Positions 1-10,808 of a stretch of 64,000 nt of DNA are shown one piece after another (within the stretch, counting starts at the first letter, position 1; the number at the start of each line of letters is the position of its first letter). The translations under genes were made by a program, and so were the position numbers. Under the pieces are notes generated by a model. It was not told where the DNA came from. It did no database searches and saw only the letters and a program-made list of their open reading frames with translations. The DNA is from Cannabis sativa (taxonomy: Eukaryota > Streptophyta > Magnoliopsida > Rosales > Cannabaceae): NCBI RefSeq assembly GCF_029168945.1, contig NC_083604.1, forward strand, positions 64,186,211 to 64,250,210. The letters are read 5' to 3'.

Positions 1-152
1 TGTATATAAACCAGTGTACTTCTATCTTTCAATTAAGGAGATCTTTTCATTCAATCTTTCTCTGTCTTTCTTTCTCTCATTTCTTCTTTCTGTTCTTTCA
101 TGGTTACTCTGTTTTCAGTATGAACCTTTGTTCATGGCTAGAAGATTTAACA
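1..152 (+). repeat. 5' LTR of copia element 1 (3' part only)
   Basis: Positions 1-152 match the last ~152 bases of the complete 3' LTR at 4413-4650, with a few substitutions. The copy ends in CA directly before the primer site. About 86 bases of its 5' end lie outside the window. Confidence 0.93.
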
Positions 153-164
153 TGGTATCAGAGC
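153..164 (+). promoter_or_regulatory. Primer binding site (initiator tRNA-Met type)
   Basis: TGGTATCAGAGC follows the LTR end immediately. This is the usual copia primer site complementary to the 3' end of initiator tRNA-Met. Confidence 0.95.
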
Positions 165-190
165 GGGAGTTTCCTCCTCTGGTTGCAAAC

Positions 191-903
191 ATGGCAACGA
201 TTGGAAACAACTCAGCTAACAATCAAGCAGATCCAGCTGTCCATGGAGTTCAACCTAATTCCAGATCAAGAACCAACCAGAATTCTCAAGATCTGTGTTT
301 TTCAATCACAGCATTTCGATTCGTCTAAATGATCACAGCTTTCTTCTTTGGAAGCAACAAGTTCTTGCTGCTATCAAGGGAACTCAATTGCTTGGATATA
401 TCAAAGACCCTCCTCCAGCTGAATTTCTAACCAATGAAGATCGAGCTGCTAACAGAATCAATCCTGGATATGTCGATTGGGAAATTCAAGATCAACTTCT
501 TGTTTCGTGGTTGCTATCATCCATGACTGAAAGTCTCTTAACAAGAATGGTTGGCTGCAACATCTCACATCAGATCTGGACAGCACTGGAAAAACACTTC
601 ACATTACAAGTCTCTTCCAAAATTCTGGAATTTCAAACTAAGTTGCAGAACTTAAAGAAAGGCTCATTATCCCTCAATGATTATCTTCTCAAAGTGAAAC
701 AAACAGTGGATCTGCTTGCCTCTGTAGGAGAAGTTCTCAGTGATCGAGATCACGTTGCAGCTATTTTCAAGGGACTTCCAAGTGAATACGAGACATTCGT
801 AATCTCTTCCAATACTCGAATCGAAAATTACACTGTTGGAGAGATTGAAGCTCTGTTGTTAGCTTCGGAATCAAGAATTGAAAAGTCAAGGGAAAGATGT
901 TGA
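191..903 (+). pseudogene. copia Gag (UBN2/Retrotran_gag type), frameshifted
   Basis: The likely start is the ATG at 191. That frame ends at 326, and homology continues in another frame from about 295 to 895, so there is a frameshift near 290. The body holds the plant copia Gag pattern (FLLWKQQVLAAIKG, then WEIQDQLLVSWLLSSM, then IFKGLPSEYETF). The expected CCHC zinc knuckle before the protease is absent: the alpha-helical Gag end is followed within about 20 codons by the protease in a different frame. This implies a deletion near 885-910. Confidence 0.88.
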
Positions 904-904
904 T

Positions 905-2925
905 CTGAGTGCCAATATTGCCACTTCCAACAACACTAGTGATACCAATTGGTACTCAGACTCGGGAGCTACAAATCACTGCACTCCTAAGGCCCAAAAC
1001 CTTACAAACTGCTATGATTACAATGGACAGGACCAAATGCACATTGGAGATGGTTCAGGTTTGTCTATTAAACATATTGGTCAATCCTTTATTATTCCTT
1101 CCAATTCATCTTTTACACAGCCTCTTGTACTTAACAATTTACTTCATGTGCCTGAAATAACAAAGAACCTCATTAGTGTCTCTAAATTTGCTCAAGATAA
1201 TAATGTGTTCTTTGAATTTCATGCTGACATGTGTTGTGTAAACGACAAATTGACTCATACTACTTTGATGAAGGGGATGCACAAGAATGGCCTATATACT
1301 TTTGATTCTACACAAATCAATCTAGTTTGCTCGAATCTCAAGGAAAGAATCATCAAGAATGACTCTCCTCAAACCTGTAGCAGTCCTAGTGTGAAGAGTG
1401 TCTTCACTGTTTCCTTTCAAAATTTTGAGGTGCGTATGTCGAGTTGCCACAAGTGTAATCCTAATGTTCAAAATGATTTCACACTATGGCATAATAGATT
1501 AGGCCATCCCTCAGAAAAGATTGTACAAACTGTTCTAAAGCTTTGTAATCTGCCTGTTAGCAATAAAAATTCTCCTTTTTCAGTTTGTGCTGCATGTTGT
1601 CTTGGCAAAATACATAAGTTCCCTTTCCAAAAAGCTTCCACTACTGTTATTTCAAAACCATTACAACTTGTAGTTTCAGATCTTTGGGGCCCCTCTCACA
1701 AGGTTTCTCACAATGGCTATAAATACTACATACACTTTGTTGATGTTTTCTCTAGATTCACTTGGTTATACCTTCTAAAGAACAAATTAGATGCCTTTAA
1801 AATCTTTCTCAACTTTAAAAAGGAAGTTGAATTGCAACTAGGTAAATCTATTAAAACTCTACAAACTGATTGGGGGGTGAGTTCAGGTCTTTTTCCACTT
1901 ACCTCACTGAAAATGGCATCCATCATAGACACCCTTGCCCCACTACACATCAACAAAATGGCTTGGCCGAACGAAAACACAGACACGTTGTTGAAAATGG
2001 TCTGGCTTTGTTGGCTCAAGCTTCCCTACCCCTCAAGTTCTGGGATGAAGCTTTCAGATCTGCTGTGTACATACACAACAGATTACCCACCTCAATTCTC
2101 AACCACAAATCACCCTTAGAAATTCTCTTCAACAAACAACCAGACTACACAACCTTTAAAACCTTTAGATGCAAGTGTTTTCCTAATATTAGGCCATATA
2201 ACAAACACAAAATTGATTTCAGGTCTAGACCTTACACATTCCTAGGATATAGTCTCAACCATAAAGGATACAAATGCCTTGATTCTAATGGAAGACTTTA
2301 CATCTCAAGAGATGTAGTCTTTGATGAATTTTCCTTTCCTTATGAGACTATTGTGGATCATGATTCTCTTGATTCATCTCAAATAATCCACAATCCTATA
2401 TCAGCCTTAATTCCAAAATGCTCTCATTACAGGCAGCCTTACACAATCAATGACCTTGTGCACTCACACTCTGTCACTAATAATCAAAGGGTTGATCAGC
2501 ATGTTCCAATAGACAACATTACTCCACTTTGTGCAACTAACAATGGCTCTCCAAGCCAAAATTCTCTTACTGCTACAGGTGAACCATTATTGCAGGGTCC
2601 TATTTCTGCTGAGCCAATCACTACTGAAGTTGATGAACATTTCTCAACACCTGAAACTGATGTCAACACAGCAGCTGATGAAACTACTGCTGCACCAATT
2701 GCCACTGCTGATGGCCCTACTACTGCTGCTGTTCGATCTGAAAATGCTGATGCTAATGTGGTTCAGCATCCGATCATGCCAGGTTGTTCAAATGATCCCA
2801 GCAAAGCCAACAACCATCACATGAAAACCAGATCGAAATCTGGGATTCACAAACCCAAAGTATTTCTAAACTCCCTTCTTGCATTCAGGAAGCATTACTC
2901 AATGAACACTGGAATAAGGCCATGA
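905..2925 (+). pseudogene. copia protease and integrase, frameshifted
   Basis: The aspartic protease motif WYSDSGATNH is at about 950-975 (DSGA codons 959-970). The integrase zinc-binding part shows LWHNRLGHPS and CAACCLGK near 1486-1615. The core follows with VSDLWGPS and LQTDWG, and then changes frame in a run of six G at 1872-1877. It continues as GGEFRSF and NGLAERKHR, the last carrying the Glu of the D,D,E triad. A Pro/Thr/Ala-rich linker leads to the reverse transcriptase, with another frame change near 2880. Confidence 0.9.
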
Positions 2926-4395
2926 GAGATGAAATTCTCGCCTTAATAAGGAACAAAACTTATGTTCTAGTCAGGCTTCCTCCTAGAGAGACAACTATCA
3001 GATGTAAATGGGTGTATAGGCAAAAAGAAAACCCTGATAACACTATATATCAGTACAAGGCTCGGCTTGTAGCGAAAGGATTTCATCAGCAAGCAGGGTT
3101 CGACTACACTGAAACTTTCAGTCCAGTAGTCAAACCTGTTACTATCAGGGTGGTTTTGGTTCTTGCTTTTTCAAAAGGGTGGACAGTTCGACAACTAGAT
3201 GTAAACAACGCTTTCCTAAATAGTGAATTAAAAGAAGAAGTTTACATGACCCAGCCATCGGGCTTTGAAATTCTTGGCAAAACTCATCTGGTTTGCAGAC
3301 TTAATAAGGCTTTGTATGGCCTAAAGCAGGCTCCTCGAGCATGGTTTGAGAAGCTCCATCACAGCCTTGTCTCACTTGGCTTTACACCCTCTAAATCTGA
3401 CCACTCACTCTTCATCAAACGATCAGCTGAATTGACTATCCTAGTATTGATCTATGTCGATGATATCTTAATCACAGGAAGTGATTCCAAGGCTGTCTCT
3501 CAACTCATCTCTGCTCTTAACACTCAGTTCTCACTAAAAGATTTAGGTACTCTAAACTTTTTCCTGGGAATTGTAGTGCACACAACAGAGAATGGTTTAC
3601 ACTTATGTCAGGCCTGCACGGGATCTCCTACAGAAAGCTCAAATGGTTGGAGCAAAGCCTGCTCCAACACCTATGACTAATGGACTTCGTTTGTCAGCCC
3701 AACAGGGGGATCCAGTAGCCGATGCTCAAATGTATCGATCAATAGTTGGGGCTCTGCAATACCTCACCATTACCAGGCCTGAGCTGTCGTTTAGTGTTAA
3801 TAAGGTCTGTCAGTTTATGCAGAACCCTCTCACCACTCATTGGTTGGCTGTCAAACGAATCCTAAGATACATAAGTGGCACCATTGATCTTGGTATGCAT
3901 CTCACTAAACCCGTGTCCCTCAACTTAACAGCTTACTGTGATGCAGACTGGGCATCAGATCCAGATGACACGAGAAGTACAACAGGTTTTACTATATTTT
4001 TTGGTTCTAATTTGATTGCCTGGAGGAGCAAGAAACAACCAACGATTTCTCGATCAAGCACAGAGGCTGAGTACAGAAGTGTAGCCAATGTTACTGCTGA
4101 AATAACTTGGCTGAATTATCTGTTCTCTGAACTTGGGATTCAAATGTCACAACCTCCAACAATTTGGTGTGACAACATGAGCACTGTTCTTCTTACTCAG
4201 GATCCCATCCTACATGCTAGAACCAAACATATAGAACTTGACTTGTATTTTGTTAGAGAAAAAGTGATGAGCAAAATGATTCAAGTCAAGCATGTCACAA
4301 CTTATGATCAACTAGCTGATGGTCTTACCAAAGCTATTTCCAGCCAGAGATTTCTTGACTTCAGAAACAAACTCAAAATTGAAGATCTTTCAATT
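2922..4395 (+). pseudogene. copia reverse transcriptase and RNase H, frameshifted
   Basis: The RT domain (2922 to about 3605) shows [44 protein letters not shown] and the catalytic YVDDILI at about 3453-3473. Around 3605 the frame changes and a few codons seem lost. The second frame carries the RT connection and RNase H: SIVGALQYLTITRPEL, AYCDADWASDPDDTRSTTGF, SSTEAEYRSVA, HIELDLYFVREKV and DQLADGLTKA. All catalytic signatures are present but the reading frame is not continuous. Confidence 0.93.
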
Positions 4396-4400
4396 ATGAG

Positions 4401-4412
4401 TTCGAGGGGAAG
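4401..4412 (+). promoter_or_regulatory. Polypurine tract of copia element 1
   Basis: A purine-rich stretch ending GAGGGGAAG lies directly before the 3' LTR start TGTTGG, as expected for the plus-strand primer. Confidence 0.85.
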
Positions 4413-4650
4413 TGTTGGAATTAATAGGCAGTTAATTAATTCTGTTATCAGTGAGTTGTATCTATTAGTTTGTTTGCTTCAGTTAGTTACAACAGCTGTG
4501 TTTATAAACCAGTGTACTCCTCTCTTTCAATTAATGAGATCTTTTCATTCAATCTTTCTCTGTCTTTCTTTTTCTCATTTCTTCTTTCTGTTCTTTCATG
4601 GTTACTCTGTTTTCTGTATGAACCTTTGTTCATGGCTAGAAGATTTAACA
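4413..4650 (+). repeat. 3' LTR of copia element 1, 238 bp
   Basis: It begins TGTTGGAATTAATAGG after the polypurine tract and ends GATTTAACA. Its last 152 bases match the 5' LTR remnant at 1-152. The next bases (CTTAA) probably are the right target duplication, since copy B shows the uninterrupted sequence near 49950. Confidence 0.93.
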
Positions 4651-4974
4651 CTTAAAAAATTGATTGAAATGAATTTGTGTTACTTAAAAATTGATCATGC
4701 AAAATCCTAGCAGTTAAAATCGACATAAACTTTTAAAAGTGTATAATTGCCTCGCTTTTAGAAGTTAACTGATGCAAAAAAATCATTTTAGAATAATAAC
4801 ATACTGCCTCAGTTTTTGAAAGGCACTGCAATTTTTTTTTTTTTTCATTATAATTGTATACAAATAGAATAGATCATAATAATTCATATAAATCATACAT
4901 TCAATTTAATGAATATATCTTTTTTTTAACACAATCTAGTGAAACTAAATCACAAACCCAAATATTACTTTCTA
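4651..4974. other. 3' flank and probable 3' UTR of UGT copy A
   Basis: The segment aligns with 49950-50282 downstream of UGT copy B. No ORF or clear polyadenylation signal was chosen. The alignment begins exactly at the copia 3' LTR end. Confidence 0.6.
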
Positions 4975-5912
4975 TCATATATAGTGGAGACTCTCCCTAA
5001 TCAGCTTATCAAAATTATTATAAGAATCACCTTTAATATCAGTAGTTTCATACGCTTTCTTCTTCCAATACAAACTTTTTTCCTTCATTTTCTTTCCCTT
5101 CTCTCCTTCCATCATCTCCTTCACAAGCATTGAGACTTCTTCTCTTTTGACATCAGGGCTAATTTCCACCCCTATACCCAATGTCTTACAAGCAAAATGG
5201 CAGTTGGTTTGTTGATCAGCAAAGAAAGGCCAGCAAATCACAGGAACACCAGCACAAATGGTCTCTATAGTAGAGTTCCAACCACAATGAGTTAAGAAAA
5301 CCCCAACAGAAGAATGTTCCAAAACATTCTTTTGTGAGCACCAATTTACCAATAACCCTCTGTCCTTAATCTCCTCGAAAAAATCTTCAGACAAAACTTT
5401 AGCCGAATTAGAACCCATTACAACATCAGGCCTAACTATCCACACAAACGAGTGATTGCTATTGGCAAGTCCCCATGCAAACTCTTTGAGATTGTCTTCA
5501 GTCATTGTTGTGATACTTCCGTAGTTTACATACACAACTGAATTGGGTTCCTTTTTATCAAGCCAGTTGATACATGTTGAGTCTTCTTTCCATAAACTTG
5601 TACTCATGGACTTAACTTGACTTTCAACTGGAAGATGACGGTGAAGCATAAAAAGTGGTCCTATAGTATAGATGTTTGGAAATATAACTGAGATTGAATC
5701 TAGTACTTCTTGATCTAGCTCTTGAAATGTGTTGAAGATTATAGCTGAAGAAGTCAGGCAATTCCTTGCTTGTGATCCTAAAAAATCAAACATTATATCA
5801 TCAGTTGATAACACTCTGATGAAGCTTGGTAAGTCCTTTAGTCTTATGTCTCTCAAGCCGGGAATCCAGTCTATTGGTGTGTCAAGCGTGCCATCTTTCA
5901 TGAAGTTTTCAT
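4975..5912 (-). CDS. UGT85A-like UDP-glycosyltransferase copy A, exon 2 (C-terminal half)
   Basis: Exon 2 of the gene whose exon 1 is 26318-26828. The acceptor is TTATTTCAG, followed by the exon at 5912. It joins exon 1 in phase 1 and gives residues 171-482. The exon encodes the donor-binding half of a GT-B fold family 1 glycosyltransferase, which moves a sugar (usually glucose from UDP-glucose) to a small lipophilic acceptor in the cytosol. The 44-residue PSPG box is complete (residues 361-404), with WCSQ at the start, HCGWNS in the middle and the sugar-contacting DQ at the end. No stop or frameshift is present despite the large intron. It closely resembles exon 2 at 50283-51223. UGT85 members act on terpenoids, cyanohydrins, iridoids or cytokinins; the acceptor here cannot be read from sequence. 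Confidence 0.96.
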
Positions 5913-6480
5913 CTGAAATAAATGATGGATTAAATTATTCCTTAAAAAAGTGTAACACCAAATAGGAAGGCAGAAGTGTTAGTATATATAGTCACATTAG
6001 TTTTTTATCCAAAAATGTCAATGAGAATATATTGTCAATAATGAATAGTTGATAACGTTAAAAAGTTACATATATTTTATGTTTCACTATTTTGTGTCTC
6101 GTTCAGATCTTTTCATTATATGGTATGATGAAAATATCTAAATGGAAAAAATTCCAACACTAAGTTATGATCAGTAGATGATCAAAAATTTGTATTCATC
6201 AGAAAGATTAAACAAAAATGGAGAGACATATATGTTGAAAAACTAACAAAAGAGTGATATAATTGTAAGAATTAATACTAAGAACGACTAATAAACTATA
6301 AAGTAAATATTAAAATGGTAATTACGTCTGCTTGTGTTCTAAAACAAAAATTTGTTATCTTATGTTTTCATTATGTGTTCATCTAGTAATTTTTCAATAG
6401 AAAATGCATATATTTATTTATATACACTGGATTCAAATTTGATATGGCCAAAACGTACGTTTTCAGTTTATATGAGTTAA
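5913..6480. other. Ancestral intron sequence, UGT copy A
   Basis: Aligns with 51224-51963 in copy B. Copy B has about 150 extra bases near 51349-51497. No gene or RNA feature seen. Confidence 0.7.
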
Positions 6481-6659
6481 CACTACTACAATATGGGCCT
6501 TTAGCTTCCCTTTTTTTAACCCATTTTATAAAAAGGGAAGCTAAAGGGTGTGAAAACACCCACCTGATTCGAAATTGACATTTAAAGGCGGTTTTTTAGT
6601 AAAAACCGTGGGTATATATATTAATAAACCCTATCCCGTCGGTTAGAAATTGGGAATTT

Positions 6660-6790
6660 TTAAGGGTTTTTGGGAGACCCTATGCCCTCGGTTCCTAGCA
6701 AAGAACCGACAGCATAGGTGCATACTTTATTGACACGTGTGCACCTATGCCGTCGGTTCTTTGCTAGGAACCGACGGCATAGGGTCTCCA
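6660..6790. repeat. Large imperfect hairpin in the CACTA A subterminal region
   Basis: Two arms of about 55 bases read as reverse complements (CCCTATGCC..CGGTTC, then GAACCGACGGCATAGGG) around a short spacer near 6725-6735. The matching hairpin of CACTA B is at 52497-52615. Such repeats are usual binding regions for CACTA accessory proteins. Confidence 0.8.
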
Positions 6791-9612
6791 CTGAATAACC
6801 TCTGTATCGTCTTCTTCTTCCTCACTTCTTCTTCTCCAGCATATACCAGCCACTTCTACAGCAGAGAAAACCCACGAAAACCCTCGCCAACCACCTCTAA
6901 AAACCCCCATATCTTTCTCATTTCTTCACCATTTCACCTCATTTTTGTCTTAAAAGTTTCTATTTTCAATATCTAATCTCACACACTAAAAAATTTTTGT
7001 TTTTTCACCCATTTACACTGTACCCGAACCTATTTTAAAAAAAAGTGGTGGTTTAGTTTAATCTCAACGTTCATTAAGGTATAAATATGATTTCTGTTCA
7101 TTTTATTAATGTACATTGGTATTATTTCGTTTTTGTAGATTTTTTTTAGGATTTTTTCATTTTATTAATATTATATTGTGTGTGCTATAGGTGGCCGGAT
7201 TTTTGGTCACAATTTGTCGCTGGATTACGTTTATAAGGTAAATATTTATTTACTTGATATATAATATATATGTATATATTTTGTATTTTATTATTGAATA
7301 TGTGTTTATATATATGTTGTGTGTATGTATATTGTGTATATAGTACTATTTGTGTATTTTGTGTATTTGTATTGTATATATATTTGTTGTGAATGAGAAT
7401 GAGAGGTAGTAGGAATTTAATTAGTTTAGAGTTAAAGTTTTTAAAATAATGGTAGTGTGATATTTAATTGATGATATATGTATATATATGTATATGTTAT
7501 TTTTTAAAAAATTAACTATGGAAATTAGTAACTAGTAACTTGCTACTTTGTTTAATAACTAGTAAGTAATTTAATAATTAAAATTTTAATTTGGTTGTAT
7601 ATTACATTATGTTATAGGTTGTGTGCTAATATTTGAGAGTCGATCGACATTATGTTATAGTTTCTTTGTTCTGTATTGTTATATTTGTTTTGTTTGTTAC
7701 TTTAGGCACTTTTAAAATTTTTGGGAATGTCCAATTACAGCCGTTATGCTGCCAAAATTTTGGTAGAATTTAGTGTTAGTAGCATGATTATCAATTTTGT
7801 TTGTTAATGATGTAGATATGACCAACTCGAGTTCAGGATCTGATTCAGACCCAGAGGCAGAGTGTCCAACAGTAATACCTACAAAAGGGCCTACTCAAAT
7901 GAATGAAATATCCAAGCTAATGGATCAAGGCAAAAGAGTGGCCCTCGAGGTTAATGACAAAGGACAATACTGCGGGAAAAGCTATGCTAAGCTCGTATCC
8001 ACTCTAGGTGTCAGATGCCGGCAGACGATAGGGTTGTCCTATAAAAACTGGAAAGAAGTCAACCCGACTCTAAAAAATAATGTTTGGAACGACATACAAG
8101 TAAGTTGTTATTTGTTAGAATTTTGATTTGTTTTTCTATTAATTCAAATGTTCACTCTAACCGTGTTTGTTTCCCTTCAAACTAGACGGGGTTTATTGTG
8201 CCGGACTCCTTCAAACATGATTGTCTCATCCTAGCTGGGAAGTTAATGAAAGACTTCAAGAATAGGATGACAAAAGACATCATAATGCCAGCGTTGCAAG
8301 AGAAGGATCTGGGATGACTGGCACAAGTCCCTGAAAAGTATCCCGAGATCGACGCTGCTGATTGGTGCACTTTTGTTGAAAGTCGACTAACTCCTGAATT
8401 TCAGGTACGCTAATTATATTAACACTAATATAAACTCTTAAATACAAGTACATGTATGTAATGTATTTTTTGGCATTGTAGGAATTGAGTAAGGTGCAAC
8501 GTGAACGTTCATAGAAAATTCAATCCAGACATCGTAGTGGTCGGAGTGGAATGGTGAACGTACGGGAAGCTGTGGTAAGTAATGCTTAAAATTTAATGTG
8601 CTATAATTTGCTATAAAATTTAATTGGTACTCATTTAATTGTTATAACGTGGTGTAGAAAAAGGATCTCGAAGTTGCAGATCCCCCCCTCCACCGTGTTT
8701 GGATTAAATCTCGCACCAAGAGTCGAAAACTTGTCACTGATTACGACAAGGAAATTGCAGAGAAGATAGTAAGTATATATTAATCCTTAATTGAGTTCTA
8801 CTCATGAGTTAGTGTATATAGTTCATATACTAATTGCTTGAATATATGCGTGCATTAGGCTTAATTAGAGGAGAAGCTTAGTCAGGGACAAATTCAGGTC
8901 CAGGGCCAAAACGATATCCTGACGCAGGCGCTCGGGACACCAGAGCATCCTGGACGTGTCAGGGCTACTGGGTATGCTATTACTTGAAATGTTATTTATT
9001 TAGTTACACAAATAAAATCGTAGCTAATTTGCATTTTATGATTTGTAGGTTCCTGACCAGGGCATCTCAACTGTTCGGCAGGAAGAAAAGGGGAGTGTCT
9101 GATGTTGTGGCTCGGCAAGCGAAGGAGATTAAAAAATTAAAAGAAGAAGTCCAATCCGTTAAGCAACAGAGAAATGCTGCCGAACAAGAGGAAGAAGGAG
9201 AGGTGGCTGGTGAGGCGTATGTTCCACAACCATACGCTCCTGAGGATGAGGTACAACCACAAACTTATGCTGAGGAGTTTATTTCCCCCAACGACCAAGG
9301 TATCCTGTACAATTTCGATGACCATGCGGCCCTTAATCAGCAAGTACATCTCTGCTCTGACAACATCGACAACATTGTGGCCCGAGCGTATTTGTACGAG
9401 CATGTTTGTAAAATCACTGTTCATTGCCAGGACTACGATGATTCAGATGCCCGAATTCTGGAGTCAGAAATCCTGCAATAGGACGCTGAAATCCCAATCC
9501 CAATTGAAGGGTGCAGATATGTTAGGGACGTATCGCAGATGTTCCTTCCTTGGCCTAAACACTTAAATCTAACAACCGAGGTAACTTCTCTTATAAATTA
9601 ATTCTTAATGAT

Positions 9613-9689
9613 TAGTGGAGTTTGAATATCTTCAATATTCATCCGTAGTGAAGTAGGTTCTGCGAATATATGTGCTGCGGTGGGATGGA
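9613..9689 (+). ncRNA. Conserved ~75-nt putative structured module (copy 1)
   Basis: The module begins GAGTTTGAATAT and runs through CATCCGTAGTGAAGTAGG to GGGATGGATGAA. Near-identical copies are at 13279-13354 and 53554-53629. A GAATAT/ATATTC hairpin and a TTCATCC/GGATGAA stem can be drawn. It lies in non-coding DNA of the CACTA gene. Whether it acts as RNA or DNA is unknown. Confidence 0.45.
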
Positions 9690-10671
9690 TGAACAAACTA
9701 CTGTTATATATGTGTTATCTGTCGTTATACAGGCATGTTTAAAATTTTTCGGGCCATTCAATTACGACTGTTATGCTGCCGAAATTTCGGTAGAATTTGG
9801 ATAAAATTTGATATATTATGTTCCGTTTTGTTTAGGGTCCACTGGCTCAACCGCCCTCAAGACGTGATGTGTCGAAGGGGAAAGCTCCGATGCTTTCTCC
9901 ACAAGGCGGTGGTGCACGGGAAGATGACTTGTTCACGGAAGAGAAGATGGCGTTGATCCCTAATTCGCTAAAATGGATGATTCGTGAATTCTTGAGGCTC
10001 AAAGATAAACGTGATATAATCACAATTCCTGTCCCCCGAGGATTCATTGCACCGCGTACCCAGATCACGTTATCTGGAGAGGATTTGCAGCAGGTTGCTA
10101 CGTGTGACTACATCGGCAACCAGGGAATGCTGTTTGGAATGATGTATACTCTTCTTTAATCTAATTAACCTTATATCAAATTATAGTCAAATTATTATAA
10201 GACATTAACACTTTTTTTGGCAGGCACATATGGGAGAGCATCAACGGTCTGAGGAAAATTTTCAAGTTTTACGACCCAGAGCTTCTCATAGTGCATGGGA
10301 TCACCGATGAAGAAAAGAGTCAGTCTTTTGACGATGCGGCAAGACGATTGGCTAATTGGTTATCATTAATGAATAACAACCACCAAATGTTCTTTATTCC
10401 TTGGAATATCGGGTAAACTTTATTAAATTCTTTAGTGCTAATTGTTCATTTCTATATTATGTCTTGAAATTATTTTTATACTATCTTACTTATATTCACT
10501 ACTACAAATATTCGTTTTCGCGACGGTTTTAAAAATGAATTTTTTTTGGGACCGTCGCTAAAAAAATTAAGTAACTATTCAAAACCGTCGGGAAAAATAA
10601 GCATTCCCGACGGTTTTGAACAGTAGCAACAATAATAGGCGACGATTATTATTAAAATAATAAATATATAC

Positions 10672-10808
10672 GAAAAAAAATAATGGGGTATACCCGACGG
10701 TTTAAAACCGTCGGGTATAGTATAGCCGACGGTTTAAACCCGTCGGCTATACTATACCCGACGGTTTTAAACCGTCGGGTATACCCCATTATTTTTTTTT
10801 TTAATTTT
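10672..10808. repeat. Near-perfect ~137-bp palindrome
   Basis: Nested palindromes built from CCGACGGTTT and ATACCCGACGG units; the whole block reads almost identically on both strands with its centre at about 10738. It forms part of the subterminal repeats of the nested CACTA. Confidence 0.88.

Larger units (their letters stand above)
1..4650 (+). mobile_element. Ty1/copia LTR retrotransposon, 5' end cut by the window, decayed
   Basis: The copia order is visible: 5' LTR remnant, tRNA-Met primer site, Gag, protease, integrase, reverse transcriptase, RNase H, polypurine tract, 3' LTR. The coding part is broken by at least four frame changes (near 290, 890, 1870 and 2880, plus one near 3605), so the copy cannot make its polyprotein. 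The bases after the 3' LTR (from 4651) match the flank of UGT copy B from about 49950, so the element sits in the 3' flank of UGT copy A. The left target duplication lies outside the window. Confidence 0.95.

Noticed and set aside
4975..5901. A separate intronless glycosyltransferase starting at the Met of the exon 2 ORF
   Set aside because: It lacks the N-terminal acceptor half. A good splice acceptor and matching phase join it to the exon at 26318-26828, giving normal family length.
9613..9689. Hammerhead or twister ribozyme
   Set aside because: The conserved core sequences of these ribozymes (for example CTGATGA with GAAA for hammerhead) are absent.
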